Source: Giardia muris (lineage: Eukaryota > Fornicata > Diplomonadida > Hexamitidae). From it: a DNA stretch of 64,000 nucleotides. The notes beneath the pieces were generated by a model. The model searched no databases, was not told where the DNA came from, and saw only the letters and a list, made by a program, of their open reading frames with translations. The position numbers were made by a program, and so were the translations under genes. Position 1 is the stretch's first letter. Each line of letters starts with the position of its first letter. The stretch lies in the NCBI GenBank assembly GCA_006247105.1, contig CM016926.1, positions 744,001 to 808,000 on the forward strand, read 5' to 3'. Of the stretch, positions 1-7,775 are shown one piece after another.

Positions 1-989
1 CGTCCGGGCATCAACAGGAGCCTCTATCCCACTCCTGCTCGTGCAACGTCTCTTTTGACGAGGTGATTCACGAGAGCCAATCCTATCGAACCCGCGCCAG
101 CTGGGGTGTCGAGATGGTTGCCTCCTACTATTACAAGCTTGACTCCGGACTCGTCCCCGAGCGTCTCCGTGAAGAACTTTATCTTCCCGAGGAGCGGAAG
201 GCAGCTTGCATACATCACTCCATCCAGCGTGCTCCCGGAGTCGTTGGAGCGCCTCGGCGCTGCGACCTCCAGGAGCTGAACTTCATCAGGGATCAGACCG
301 TTTGGGAGTCGAAGAGCTGGTATGCCTATCTGCATAGTACTGGTTACTGTCCGAGCATCACTCATGAGAACTTCCTGACGAGCAAGTTCAAGGACATCCA
401 GCACATCCTTCAGCGTTGTTCTTGCACTCAAAAAGTCAGCTTGGACGTTACTATCAAGTATGTCTCTGATGAGAGCTATCAGAGCTACCAGGCTCGACGT
501 GGGGAACTAGGCTCGCTCTCCTCAACGGGCAGGTCGACGAGCACCTCATCCGACGAGAATCAACAGGCTCATACGAGTAGCACCACGCAGGAACCGCCCC
601 TGAGTAGGCACGAGCCCCCGAACCGTCAGCTTTTCAGTCAGTATTGCCCTCAGTGTCACTGCCCGATGTGTCTCGCGCGAGCTGACAAGGACGCCGTCCT
701 CCCGTCGTCCCTTCTGTCTCGGGACGTATTCTTCGACTCCGAGTTCGGGATGGACGCGTACTCTCTCTTCCTCTTCCACCATTGGGCCTCCCGAAGCTAT
801 GGGACCGTGTATGCCGAGCCGGGCTTCCCGGTCCGCCGAACCTGCGTTCAATGCGAGCGGTTCATGGACTCCCACGGGCCTTGTGTTAACGTCTCGACCT
901 GGGTGCATCTCCGTACGCGTCCTCCTGCTAGACGCGCACCCCTCGTGGCCGATGCCGCCCTACCGGTCGAGCCAGAATTTTGGGTATAA
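1..989 (+). CDS. Hypothetical cysteine-containing protein, 5' partial
   Basis: The reading frame is already open at the left edge (frame beginning at base 3), so the true start lies outside the window. About 328 residues are visible, ending at TAA just before 990. The N-terminal half is rich in aromatic residues and has scattered cysteines. A Ser/Thr/Gln-rich linker follows, then a stretch with CPQC, CPMC and later CVQC pairs that could bind zinc. I do not recognise a family. The opposite strand also carries an open frame at 24-431, but the plus frame is much longer, spans the whole interval and has a natural aromatic and cysteine content. It converges with the ankyrin gene that ends at 1020, leaving about 30 bp. 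Confidence 0.65.
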   Translation, partial: SGHQQEPLSHSCSCNVSFDEVIHESQSYRTRASWGVEMVASYYYKLDSGLVPERLREELYLPEERKAACIHHSIQRAPGVVGAPRRCDLQELNFIRDQTVWESKSWYAYLHSTGYCPSITHENFLTSKFKDIQHILQRCSCTQKVSLDVTIKYVSDESYQSYQARRGELGSLSSTGRSTSTSSDENQQAHTSSTTQEPPLSRHEPPNRQLFSQYCPQCHCPMCLARADKDAVLPSSLLSRDVFFDSEFGMDAYSLFLFHHWASRSYGTVYAEPGFPVRRTCVQCERFMDSHGPCVNVSTWVHLRTRPPARRAPLVADAALPVEPEFWV

Positions 990-1019
990 AGCAGCTTCTA
1001 TTCTGGCCCTTTTGTCCGA

Positions 1020-2792
1020 TTACGGTCCTAGGTCTGCCGTCCGAAGGATCGTTGCACCCCCTTCCATCCCAAGGTTCTGGAGGAGCAGGTCGTCGGTTGT
1101 TATGAAGGCCGAGGAACGGTCCGCACTCCCACGAGATGAGCAAAGAAGGCTTGGGGGGACGTTACCACTTATGCGCAGCTCCTTTGAATCTAGTCGTGCT
1201 TGAAGCTCCTGTACGGTTCGTTCCAGGGTCTCCACAATTGCCCCGAGGGCCTCGTTATCTTCTCGAAGCGCCGCGATCTGCCCCACGGCGCGGCGGTATT
1301 TGGCTCGTTCTGTGTCCAACTCCGCGCTGAGGAGGCTATACTTCTCTTCACCCCCCTCTTCCGTGCGGGCCTTTCGCAATTCATCAAGCTCTCTCCGAAG
1401 CTTCTCGATCTCATCCCGCTGCCCTTCAAGTATCCGCTTCCGAGCGGAGTCTACGAGCTGTTCACGCCTTTCTCGCTCAGTCCGTAAAGTTTCCCGCAAC
1501 TGATCCAGTTCTGCTCGATACTCGGAGGCCCGAGTGCCAAGCTCGCGTCGGAGGGCGGCGTTTTCCTCTCCAAGAGCTTCAACATGACTCAGGGCAACCT
1601 CCAGCTCATCGTTACGCTTTGGCCGAACGGTCCGAGGATTCCAGGAGTTGGGGCGACATACCTTTTCCACTCCACCATCTGCCGAGGATATCATCTCCGT
1701 ACGACGAGTACGACCGGTTCTCTCTGCTATCAATGCCTCCTCGAGCTCTCGTACCTCGACCTCGCGCGCGAATAGCTTTTCCTTCAGCCGTTGCATGCTC
1801 TCCTTCAGTGCATGCGCCTCTGTGGCGCTTAAAGCCTGGCCGCTCCTCGTCGCCCGGGACTGAGAGCGAGAGGCTGCGCGAGCATCTGCTAGAAGCAAGG
1901 TTTCCAGAAGACGTGTGCATTCTCCATTGGGATCGGCGAGGTCAAGAGCTGTCTGGCCGTTCCAATTGAGGAGGGAGATCTCGTCATGGAGAGGTTCGAT
2001 GCAGTCTTTACGGTCTTGAGAGACTGCGTACATGAGGGCGGTCCACCCCATGCCGTCCTGTCTTTTGAGCTCCAAAGAAGATAGAAGGGATACAAGATCT
2101 GAATTTCCCTGCTCGGCCGCAAGCATCAGCGCCGTCTTTCCCGTCTCTGTCTGTCGCCCAGCCTCGTGGAGATGAGCTTGAGCATTCTCGAGGTCGCCCA
2201 TAAGGACGTAATGCATGAGAGCTGTGTATCCGCGTGAGGGTCGTGGGAGTCGAATCATGACTGAACTATCAGGGTCTCTCTCTGCTAGAAGGCTGGCAGC
2301 CACAGCTGGATGACCGTTAGGAAGCTTCTGGCCGGTGGCTGGGTTCCAGGCGTTCGACCTGGCATGCCAAAGAGCAGTGTGATTATCAGCATCCCGGAAG
2401 CCCAATTCGTAAGATCGTAAGATCTGGACGATTTCGAGGCGTCCATACGCAGCGGCGAGCATGAGGGCGGTGGTCCCAGGTGGATATGAACCACCCCCAG
2501 CAAGGGTGACAGATTCAGTTGTGCGAATCCCAGCCTCACAGAGCAAGCAGGGGATACATTCCGTGGCCCCGCTCCGAGCGGCCCACATCAAGGCGGTCAG
2601 TCCGGTCTGGGTATGAAGACGAGCTTCGTGAAGTGCAAGAAGGCGTACACACTCAAGATGGCCTCCGTGGGCCGCCAGCATCAAGGCGGTCTCCCCGGGC
2701 TCGTTCTGGAGCCCGGCCTCGCGTCCGAGGCGGCTCATGACGCCTGCGGCGTCTCCGGCGCGCGCGGCCCGCATCAGGGCGGTCTCTGTCAT
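1020..2792 (-). CDS. Ankyrin repeat and coiled-coil protein (protein 21.1 type)
   Basis: 590 residues. The first ~300 are ankyrin repeats with the recurrent TALM-x-AA helix signature typical of Giardia ankyrin proteins. From about residue 330 to 560 the sequence becomes a heptad-rich, strongly charged coiled coil (many E, R, K and L). Ankyrin repeats are protein-interaction scaffolds and the coiled coil suggests oligomerisation; the partner cannot be told from sequence. Start: ATG preceded by an A-rich initiator (aacaaaATG on the minus strand). It is head-to-head with the Bdp1-like gene at 2838, 45 bp apart. Related proteins in this window are at 47453-49621 and 54451-56886, and the C-terminal half of the kinase at 16785-19979 uses the same repeats. 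Confidence 0.9.
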   Translation of the reverse strand: MTETALMRAARAGDAAGVMSRLGREAGLQNEPGETALMLAAHGGHLECVRLLALHEARLHTQTGLTALMWAARSGATECIPCLLCEAGIRTTESVTLAGGGSYPPGTTALMLAAAYGRLEIVQILRSYELGFRDADNHTALWHARSNAWNPATGQKLPNGHPAVAASLLAERDPDSSVMIRLPRPSRGYTALMHYVLMGDLENAQAHLHEAGRQTETGKTALMLAAEQGNSDLVSLLSSLELKRQDGMGWTALMYAVSQDRKDCIEPLHDEISLLNWNGQTALDLADPNGECTRLLETLLLADARAASRSQSRATRSGQALSATEAHALKESMQRLKEKLFAREVEVRELEEALIAERTGRTRRTEMISSADGGVEKVCRPNSWNPRTVRPKRNDELEVALSHVEALGEENAALRRELGTRASEYRAELDQLRETLRTERERREQLVDSARKRILEGQRDEIEKLRRELDELRKARTEEGGEEKYSLLSAELDTERAKYRRAVGQIAALREDNEALGAIVETLERTVQELQARLDSKELRISGNVPPSLLCSSRGSADRSSAFITTDDLLLQNLGMEGGATILRTADLGP

Positions 2793-2837
2793 TTTGTTGC
2801 GGCAGCTGAATCTTGTTGTCTGGGGGGATCAAAAACG
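2793..2837. promoter_or_regulatory. Divergent promoter, ankyrin protein / Bdp1-like gene
   Basis: 45 bp between opposed ATGs. A T-rich tract at the left (A-rich on the minus strand) and a run of five A at 2831-2835 lie within 10 bases of each start, matching the short A-rich initiators of Giardia genes. Confidence 0.6.
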
Positions 2838-3764
2838 ATGAAGGTGAGCGTCTCGGACCTTATCCGAATGAAGACGCAAGGGGACCTCGAGTACCTACGT
2901 TTCAAGCGGCAGGCGCGTCTCCGGGTCGCCAAGGAGGACCAGAGGCGACTTGAGGGCATCCGGAAGCGCTCGGCCGAGGAGCCCTCGGACGATAGGCTTT
3001 TTGTGGAGGCGGACCGTGTCATCTCAGACTTCTCCGACAATGAAGAACCGGATGGGCTGATCGACTTTGATGAGCGCTATGGCGACGGAGACGCTCTCAC
3101 GAGCCTGATCCCAACGGCCCGTGGAATTACGTATCAACACAACACACGAGGGGTGCAGGAGGTGCGTGCCCTTGAAGCGTCTCTTCAGCAAAGCCTGCGA
3201 GCGCGGAATTACGAGCATGTCCCAGACTCCGAGCTTGTGATCCGCCATGGGCGGCGTTGGACTACGCAAGAAACAGCCCATCTGGTACGTCTTGTTGAAC
3301 AGTTCGGAATCAACTTCAGTGCGATCTCGATTCATATGCCCACTCGACCACGTCGGAGCCTCGCAGCACAATACAAACGCCTTTTACGCTTGAATCACCC
3401 ACCTCTCAAACAGGCTCTTAGCTCCTATCACGCAAGGATGCGCAGCTTGGCTGCGACCAGGACGCCGAACACGACCATACGGTCAGGTGCTCTTGGAGGT
3501 GGAGAGCTGGGACGGGAACGGGGTGATCAGGGCCAGGGTCAAAGCCAAGGTCAAGGGATCATTAGTGATAAGGTTCCCAATTACACCAACGATCCTGATG
3601 CCGATGCTGACGGGTTGGGAACCACCCTCTTCGATGCTGAAGTTCAGCACTTTAAACGACTGCAGGTGTCACAACAGGGATATATCTCGTCAGCACAGGT
3701 CGAGCTAGGAGAGAAGGATGACTCGGTGGACTATCTGGACGTGTTAGATCAGTGCGGGGTGTAA
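2838..3764 (+). CDS. SANT/Myb-domain protein, TFIIIB Bdp1-like
   Basis: 308 residues. Around residues 136-188 there is a single SANT/Myb domain with the spaced aromatic residues (RRWTTQET... FGINFSAIS). It is followed by R-P-R-R-S-L and K-R-L-L-R-L-N-HPP, the layout of the extended SANT domain of Bdp1, the TFIIIB subunit that sits with TBP and Brf on RNA polymerase III promoters. The N-terminal part is basic then acidic, and a Gly/Gln-rich low-complexity stretch lies near residue 235. The frame is open further upstream, but the ATG at 2838 is chosen because it follows an A-rich initiator (caaaaacgATG) and the upstream stretch overlaps the divergent ankyrin gene. Bdp1 is inferred from the SANT pattern; a generic Myb-like protein is the alternative. 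Confidence 0.7.
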   Translation: MKVSVSDLIRMKTQGDLEYLRFKRQARLRVAKEDQRRLEGIRKRSAEEPSDDRLFVEADRVISDFSDNEEPDGLIDFDERYGDGDALTSLIPTARGITYQHNTRGVQEVRALEASLQQSLRARNYEHVPDSELVIRHGRRWTTQETAHLVRLVEQFGINFSAISIHMPTRPRRSLAAQYKRLLRLNHPPLKQALSSYHARMRSLAATRTPNTTIRSGALGGGELGRERGDQGQGQSQGQGIISDKVPNYTNDPDADADGLGTTLFDAEVQHFKRLQVSQQGYISSAQVELGEKDDSVDYLDVLDQCGV

Positions 3765-3849
3765 GCCCTGTGGATTCCGTGGACCTCCTGGGTCTCACAG
3801 GTCCTAAATGGCCCGCGTTCTAGGAATGTGAAAAGGATTCGAGATCAGG

Positions 3850-4119
3850 ATGCTAATACCCATCAGCCTCCGCGCCTCTTACCACCTCAACACCCGGAAC
3901 ATCTGCGCCGACCAGGAGAGCATCCGGTACCTCGCTCGCAAGACCTGGGGCGATAATCTTCGGAGTGCCTCCTTCTACCCCACCAAGGCGCTCGTCATCT
4001 TCCGCTTCCGCGACCTCTCCTCTGCCTTCACGAGCTACAACCTGGCCTGGAGGAACTGGAAGAAGATCGTCTTCGAGCCTCTGACGGAGGAGGAGGCGGC
4101 CCAGCTCTCCAAGAATTAG
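3850..4119 (+). CDS. Small hypothetical protein
   Basis: 89 residues, not recognised. The protein is soluble-looking with several aromatic residues (FYP, FRFRD, WRNWKK) and an acidic C-terminus. Its stop codon TAG at 4117-4119 is directly followed by the ATG of the SNARE gene at 4120, with no base between. The start context is only moderately A-rich (gtgaaaagg about 15 bases upstream), so the exact start and whether it is expressed are less certain than for its neighbours. The opposite-strand frame over the same bases is compositionally biased (Gly/Leu/Glu-rich) and looks like a shadow of the two plus-strand genes. Confidence 0.55.
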   Translation: MLIPISLRASYHLNTRNICADQESIRYLARKTWGDNLRSASFYPTKALVIFRFRDLSSAFTSYNLAWRNWKKIVFEPLTEEEAAQLSKN

Positions 4120-4776
4120 ATGGGGGAGCTGCAGACGCTCTTCGCAGAGGCGGCCGAGGCCATCGAGAGCGCCCGGAACGCAATCCAGCCGCACATCGGG
4201 CGCGCCGGCGGGGAGGAGGCTCGCCGCGCCCGCGAGATTGCCACTGGCCATTTGGTCCAGGCCAATGGCGCTCTCGCAGACGCAAAGCAGGAGATCGGAA
4301 GCCTCAACGGATTGGCCCACCAGAAGGCCGTTAAGGAGCTCGAAAGGTTGCGCGAAGAGGCGGAAGCCGTCCGTCGAGAGATCGAGAGGCTAACAGGACG
4401 TCCTGGAAAGAAGCAGGAACCTGAGTCTCTGAACGATCGAGCACGCCATGTGGCACGCAAGCGGATGGAGAACGTCGCCCTTTTGGACGATGCTGGTCGT
4501 AATATGCAAGAGGCCAACGAGATCGGAGAGGAGATCGTCACTCAACTTGGGAAGCAGAACGATCAGCTACGTGGAATCAATGACATGGCTACTGGGATCG
4601 ACGCGACGGTCGCGCGCGGCGACGAGATCCTCAAGAAGATGATCAAGTTCGAGCGCAAGATGAAGCTGATCCTCTGGTTGCTGACTGTTGTCTTCATCGG
4701 GATGTGTGGGGTCGCATTCTACGTGTACCACCACAACGTACCCCCACCGGCTCCGCAACCGTCTCCCGAGTCTTAG
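4120..4776 (+). CDS. Q-SNARE, tail-anchored membrane fusion protein
   Basis: 218 residues. A long helical N-terminal region (~1-115) is followed by a SNARE motif at about 120-178 with heptad hydrophobics and a Gln in the expected zero-layer position (context GKQNDQL). One hydrophobic anchor lies at about 181-203, then a 15-residue Pro-rich lumenal tail. This is the architecture of a Qb/Qc SNARE (Vti1, Bos1 or Gos1 type), which zips with partner SNAREs to fuse vesicles. A tail of this length after the anchor is longer than usual. The exact subfamily is not clear. The initiator lies within the last codons of the preceding gene (ccaagaattagATG). Two other SNAREs, at 28712 and 37695, are in the window. 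Confidence 0.75.
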   Translation: MGELQTLFAEAAEAIESARNAIQPHIGRAGGEEARRAREIATGHLVQANGALADAKQEIGSLNGLAHQKAVKELERLREEAEAVRREIERLTGRPGKKQEPESLNDRARHVARKRMENVALLDDAGRNMQEANEIGEEIVTQLGKQNDQLRGINDMATGIDATVARGDEILKKMIKFERKMKLILWLLTVVFIGMCGVAFYVYHHNVPPPAPQPSPES

Positions 4777-4797
4777 GTTGTTGATCTCTTCATCTTC

Positions 4798-4804
4798 TGT
4801 AAAT
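4798..4804 (+). terminator. Candidate poly(A) signal of the SNARE gene
   Basis: TGTAAAT about 20 bases after the stop of the SNARE gene, one base off the Giardia poly(A) consensus AGTRAAY. The remaining bases to 4994 show no other feature. Confidence 0.4.
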
Positions 4805-4994
4805 AGAAGAAGCTGGGACGTTCCATCTCACGTCTCCTTCCTACGCTACCTACCGGTTGTTGATTCTTCAAATCCCAGATCTCAAGATTCCTGAGTCTTG
4901 AGTCAGAAGCCAGAAGTCAGATACCTCTCCACTGCTACCAACCGCACAAGGCACTCGCAAACGGGCAGTTGCATTTAATCTCCCGGCCATGTGA

Positions 4995-7736
4995 CTAGAC
5001 GGAGCTCGCTCGCCGTTGTTCGGGCGTTATCTCAGTTGTCTTGGCCGGGTCGAAGAAGATCTCTCCAACCTCGTCATCGATAGCGTCTATGAGCTCGAGA
5101 TGCTTGGCACGCATGTAGACTCCGATCCCCTCGCCGCGGTACTGCCGCAGGACGTTCATCATTGCGTAGATCTGCGTCCGGATGCTACGAATGGCGTTAG
5201 CGGCACTCACTTGGGTCGCCTTGTCCCCAATTGCGATGAGGTAAAGGAGCCGTTCGACGCAGCCTTCACGATAGAAGAGGAGGGCGTTCCGTCCGACCCC
5301 ACTCAATGCGAAGGCGGCAGTGGCGGCCGCCCTCAAGCACTGGAACTCCTGAAGTGAAACCTTCTGGACGTGCTCTCCCATTGAGACGGGGGCAAGGAAG
5401 GTGCATACGGCGGCGACGACCCCACGCTTCCCGAACTCGACGAGGACGTTCCCATCACCATAGCACTCTCCGTACTTCGCATACTCATTCTGAAACAGCT
5501 GGTATAGATGCTGCTGCTGTGGGTTCTCATAGCGCTTCTCACAGCGTCTTCGTGACCGTCCACATCTTAGTCCAGCACCATCATCATCTTCACCATCACC
5601 ACGTCCGGAACGATAAAAAGGGGCCACCGTGCAGAGATTCGAGATGGCGAGGCAGATTTGCTCCCGTAGGGTGAAGTCAACGGAATCCAGGAGTTGAGAC
5701 GCCTCCAAGCACAGGAAACTGATGTAGTCAACGATGCGATACTCCAATAGAATGAGGGCGTTGGAGTAATCCTTTGCCAGGCAAGCGACGACGCCACAGA
5801 GCCAAGCGCGTGCCGTCCCGTTTGTTATCGTCTTGAGCCCATGGATCACTAAGTCAAAGATCCCGCCCATGGATTGCCCCACGGACCTGGCCACTCGGGT
5901 ATCTTCCAGAATCCCGGTCAAGGCCTCTGACGCACTGGAGACTATGATCGCCTTCGCAAGTGACCCAAACTCAGTCTCAAAGTCGTCGTTATCGATGCAT
6001 CGCTTTAACAGGGAGAACAAAATATCTAAGGCGCCGAGTTCCTGAAGAGAACGGGCGACCTCCGTATGTTTGGCTAAATTTGCAAGGCAATGACAAGCCC
6101 AACGAATGACACAGGGGTTACAGCTCCCAGCGAGTCCAAGAAGGATCTTAAGGAGTTGGGTGTTCTTCTTGAAGTGAGGGACGATGGACTCCGAAGGACA
6201 CACGTTTGCTAGTGCATGAAGCAGCCAGGAGGTGAGATTGGCCCAATTCGATAGGGGCTTATCGGTCGATCCTGCCACCATCCCCTTTCCTTGTTCTGTT
6301 TCTTCACGTTCCACGGTGCTTTGAGAAGGGATATGTCGTTGCTGACTATGAGGTCTGCTTGGTCCTGGCTTCTTCGGTTCAGCAGTCACGTCGAAAAGGT
6401 CACGACTGACATCATCTTGGACCCTATAGAGACGAGCACGGCTTGCACCCGGAGGGGGGACGTCAACGGCCTCCATCCCAGCCTTCTCAAGAAGTGCTTG
6501 GATATGGGTGAGGACTTTCTTCGCTATGAGGTCCTGAGCGATCATGTGATTGATGGAGAAGATACTCGCCTCTGCCGCATCCGGGTCACCCTCATATGCG
6601 CTCGGCTTCGAGCTGATCCCAACGATGACCTGGCAAGCCGCCATTAACGTGTTTGTGTCATCAACCGTGAGCATGTTGATGAGGGGCTGAATACCTCCGG
6701 ATTCTGTGACGACCACGTCTCCCCTGGGCATATTGGCGACCTTTGCGAGGACCAAGGCGGAGGCACGTAACAGTTGAGTGGAGGCGGCTGGTAGGAGAAG
6801 AGAACAGATGCGGGAGATGGTATTCGGGGTGGCAATGAGCTCCTGAAGCACGGGCTGGTTGTTATGGACCACCAGCTTGCTCATGCAAAGCATAGACGGC
6901 TCGTACAACTCGACCTCGGTATGGTCCACGAGGGTGCAAAGAAGGGCGACAAACCCAGCCTGACGCAAGAGCTTTCGTGCCGTCCCAGAGGAGCAGAGGT
7001 GGTAGCAGAGCATTAGAAGGAGAGATACATGCTCCAACCGTTCAGGATCACAGTCTTTGTTCGGTTTCAGCTGGTTCGTGAAAATGTTCCCCACGAAAAG
7101 GACCGGGATCGACGCCTCCAAGCACTTGCAGATGGACTGTGGCCCTCCCAGGTGGCAAAAGACTCTCCGGCCCAACGTGATCTTACAAATCTCTATCAAT
7201 ATCTTTGTCGCCAATACCCTGTTCTGCTGTCCAAGGCTATCGTTGAAGACCAGGCTTGCATAGATCGGGACTCCCGAATCAAGGTTGACGTAACTGTAGT
7301 CCTCATAGTTGATCCCTTCTGGGTTCGCTCGCCTCTGAAAGACCTGCTTGTTGTACTGTTCTGGAGTCTGGGAGATGGGCCCCGCGAATAGCGCACGCGA
7401 GACGTTGTCATACGCCGCTAGCTTGAGAATCAGCCGCAGATTCTCCGTTTGTATGAGAGACACGATGTGCCCAGATGCTGGGCCTAAATCTGCTTGTCGG
7501 TTCAAGGTTAGGAGCGAGATGAGTGCCTGGTGCCCCCCAGTCTGGTAGAACTGACTGCGCGCTCGCTCCGTTGTGAAGTCAGCATTGTGTAGCGTGCTGA
7601 GCGAGAGCATGACCGCGTTGGGCGTCCCCGTCGCGATGGCGTGGGCGTGCTTCTCGAACAGGTTGACCCCGCCCTGGAACGTGATCGTCTCCTCGTGAGT
7701 CTCCGGGTCCGACTCCGACGTCGCATCTCGGGACAT
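4995..7736 (-). CDS. Armadillo-repeat protein
   Basis: 913 residues. Successive ~42-residue alpha-helical repeats of armadillo type run from about residue 60 to 800 (for example GGIQPLINML, QELGALDILFSLL, AGFVALLCTLVD), broken by a Ser/Thr/Gln-rich insert near 470-500 and an Arg/Asp/Gly-rich insert near 735. Armadillo superhelices act as binding scaffolds; there is no catalytic motif. In a flagellate this could be an axonemal or dynein-docking armadillo protein (ARMC4-like), but nothing in the sequence proves that. Start: ATG after a T/A-rich initiator (gtaaagttttgaATG on the minus strand). It is head-to-head with the gene at 7776, 39 bp apart. Confidence 0.88.
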   Translation of the reverse strand: MSRDATSESDPETHEETITFQGGVNLFEKHAHAIATGTPNAVMLSLSTLHNADFTTERARSQFYQTGGHQALISLLTLNRQADLGPASGHIVSLIQTENLRLILKLAAYDNVSRALFAGPISQTPEQYNKQVFQRRANPEGINYEDYSYVNLDSGVPIYASLVFNDSLGQQNRVLATKILIEICKITLGRRVFCHLGGPQSICKCLEASIPVLFVGNIFTNQLKPNKDCDPERLEHVSLLLMLCYHLCSSGTARKLLRQAGFVALLCTLVDHTEVELYEPSMLCMSKLVVHNNQPVLQELIATPNTISRICSLLLPAASTQLLRASALVLAKVANMPRGDVVVTESGGIQPLINMLTVDDTNTLMAACQVIVGISSKPSAYEGDPDAAEASIFSINHMIAQDLIAKKVLTHIQALLEKAGMEAVDVPPPGASRARLYRVQDDVSRDLFDVTAEPKKPGPSRPHSQQRHIPSQSTVEREETEQGKGMVAGSTDKPLSNWANLTSWLLHALANVCPSESIVPHFKKNTQLLKILLGLAGSCNPCVIRWACHCLANLAKHTEVARSLQELGALDILFSLLKRCIDNDDFETEFGSLAKAIIVSSASEALTGILEDTRVARSVGQSMGGIFDLVIHGLKTITNGTARAWLCGVVACLAKDYSNALILLEYRIVDYISFLCLEASQLLDSVDFTLREQICLAISNLCTVAPFYRSGRGDGEDDDGAGLRCGRSRRRCEKRYENPQQQHLYQLFQNEYAKYGECYGDGNVLVEFGKRGVVAAVCTFLAPVSMGEHVQKVSLQEFQCLRAAATAAFALSGVGRNALLFYREGCVERLLYLIAIGDKATQVSAANAIRSIRTQIYAMMNVLRQYRGEGIGVYMRAKHLELIDAIDDEVGEIFFDPAKTTEITPEQRRASSV

Positions 7737-7775
7737 TCAAAACTTTACTGGCGAAATAAGGCGACGCAAAAAACA
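7737..7775. promoter_or_regulatory. Divergent promoter, armadillo gene / Gly-Ser-rich gene
   Basis: 39 bp between opposed ATGs with an A-rich tract at each end: tcaaaact next to the minus start, and gcaaaaaaca (about 7767-7775) next to the plus start. Confidence 0.6.

Noticed and set aside
24..431. 135-residue open frame on the minus strand at the left edge
   Set aside because: It lies wholly opposite the plus-strand gene whose frame is open for all 989 bases; two real genes over the same bases are unlikely and the plus frame is longer and less biased.
3853..4320. 155-residue minus-strand frame across the small gene and the SNARE
   Set aside because: Gly/Leu/Glu-biased composition and complete overlap with the SNARE coding region; it is the reverse shadow of GC-rich helical codons.
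7641..7775. N-terminal extension of the Gly/Ser-rich protein by 45 residues
   Set aside because: It would overlap the divergent armadillo gene, and the ATG at 7776 directly follows the A-rich initiator.
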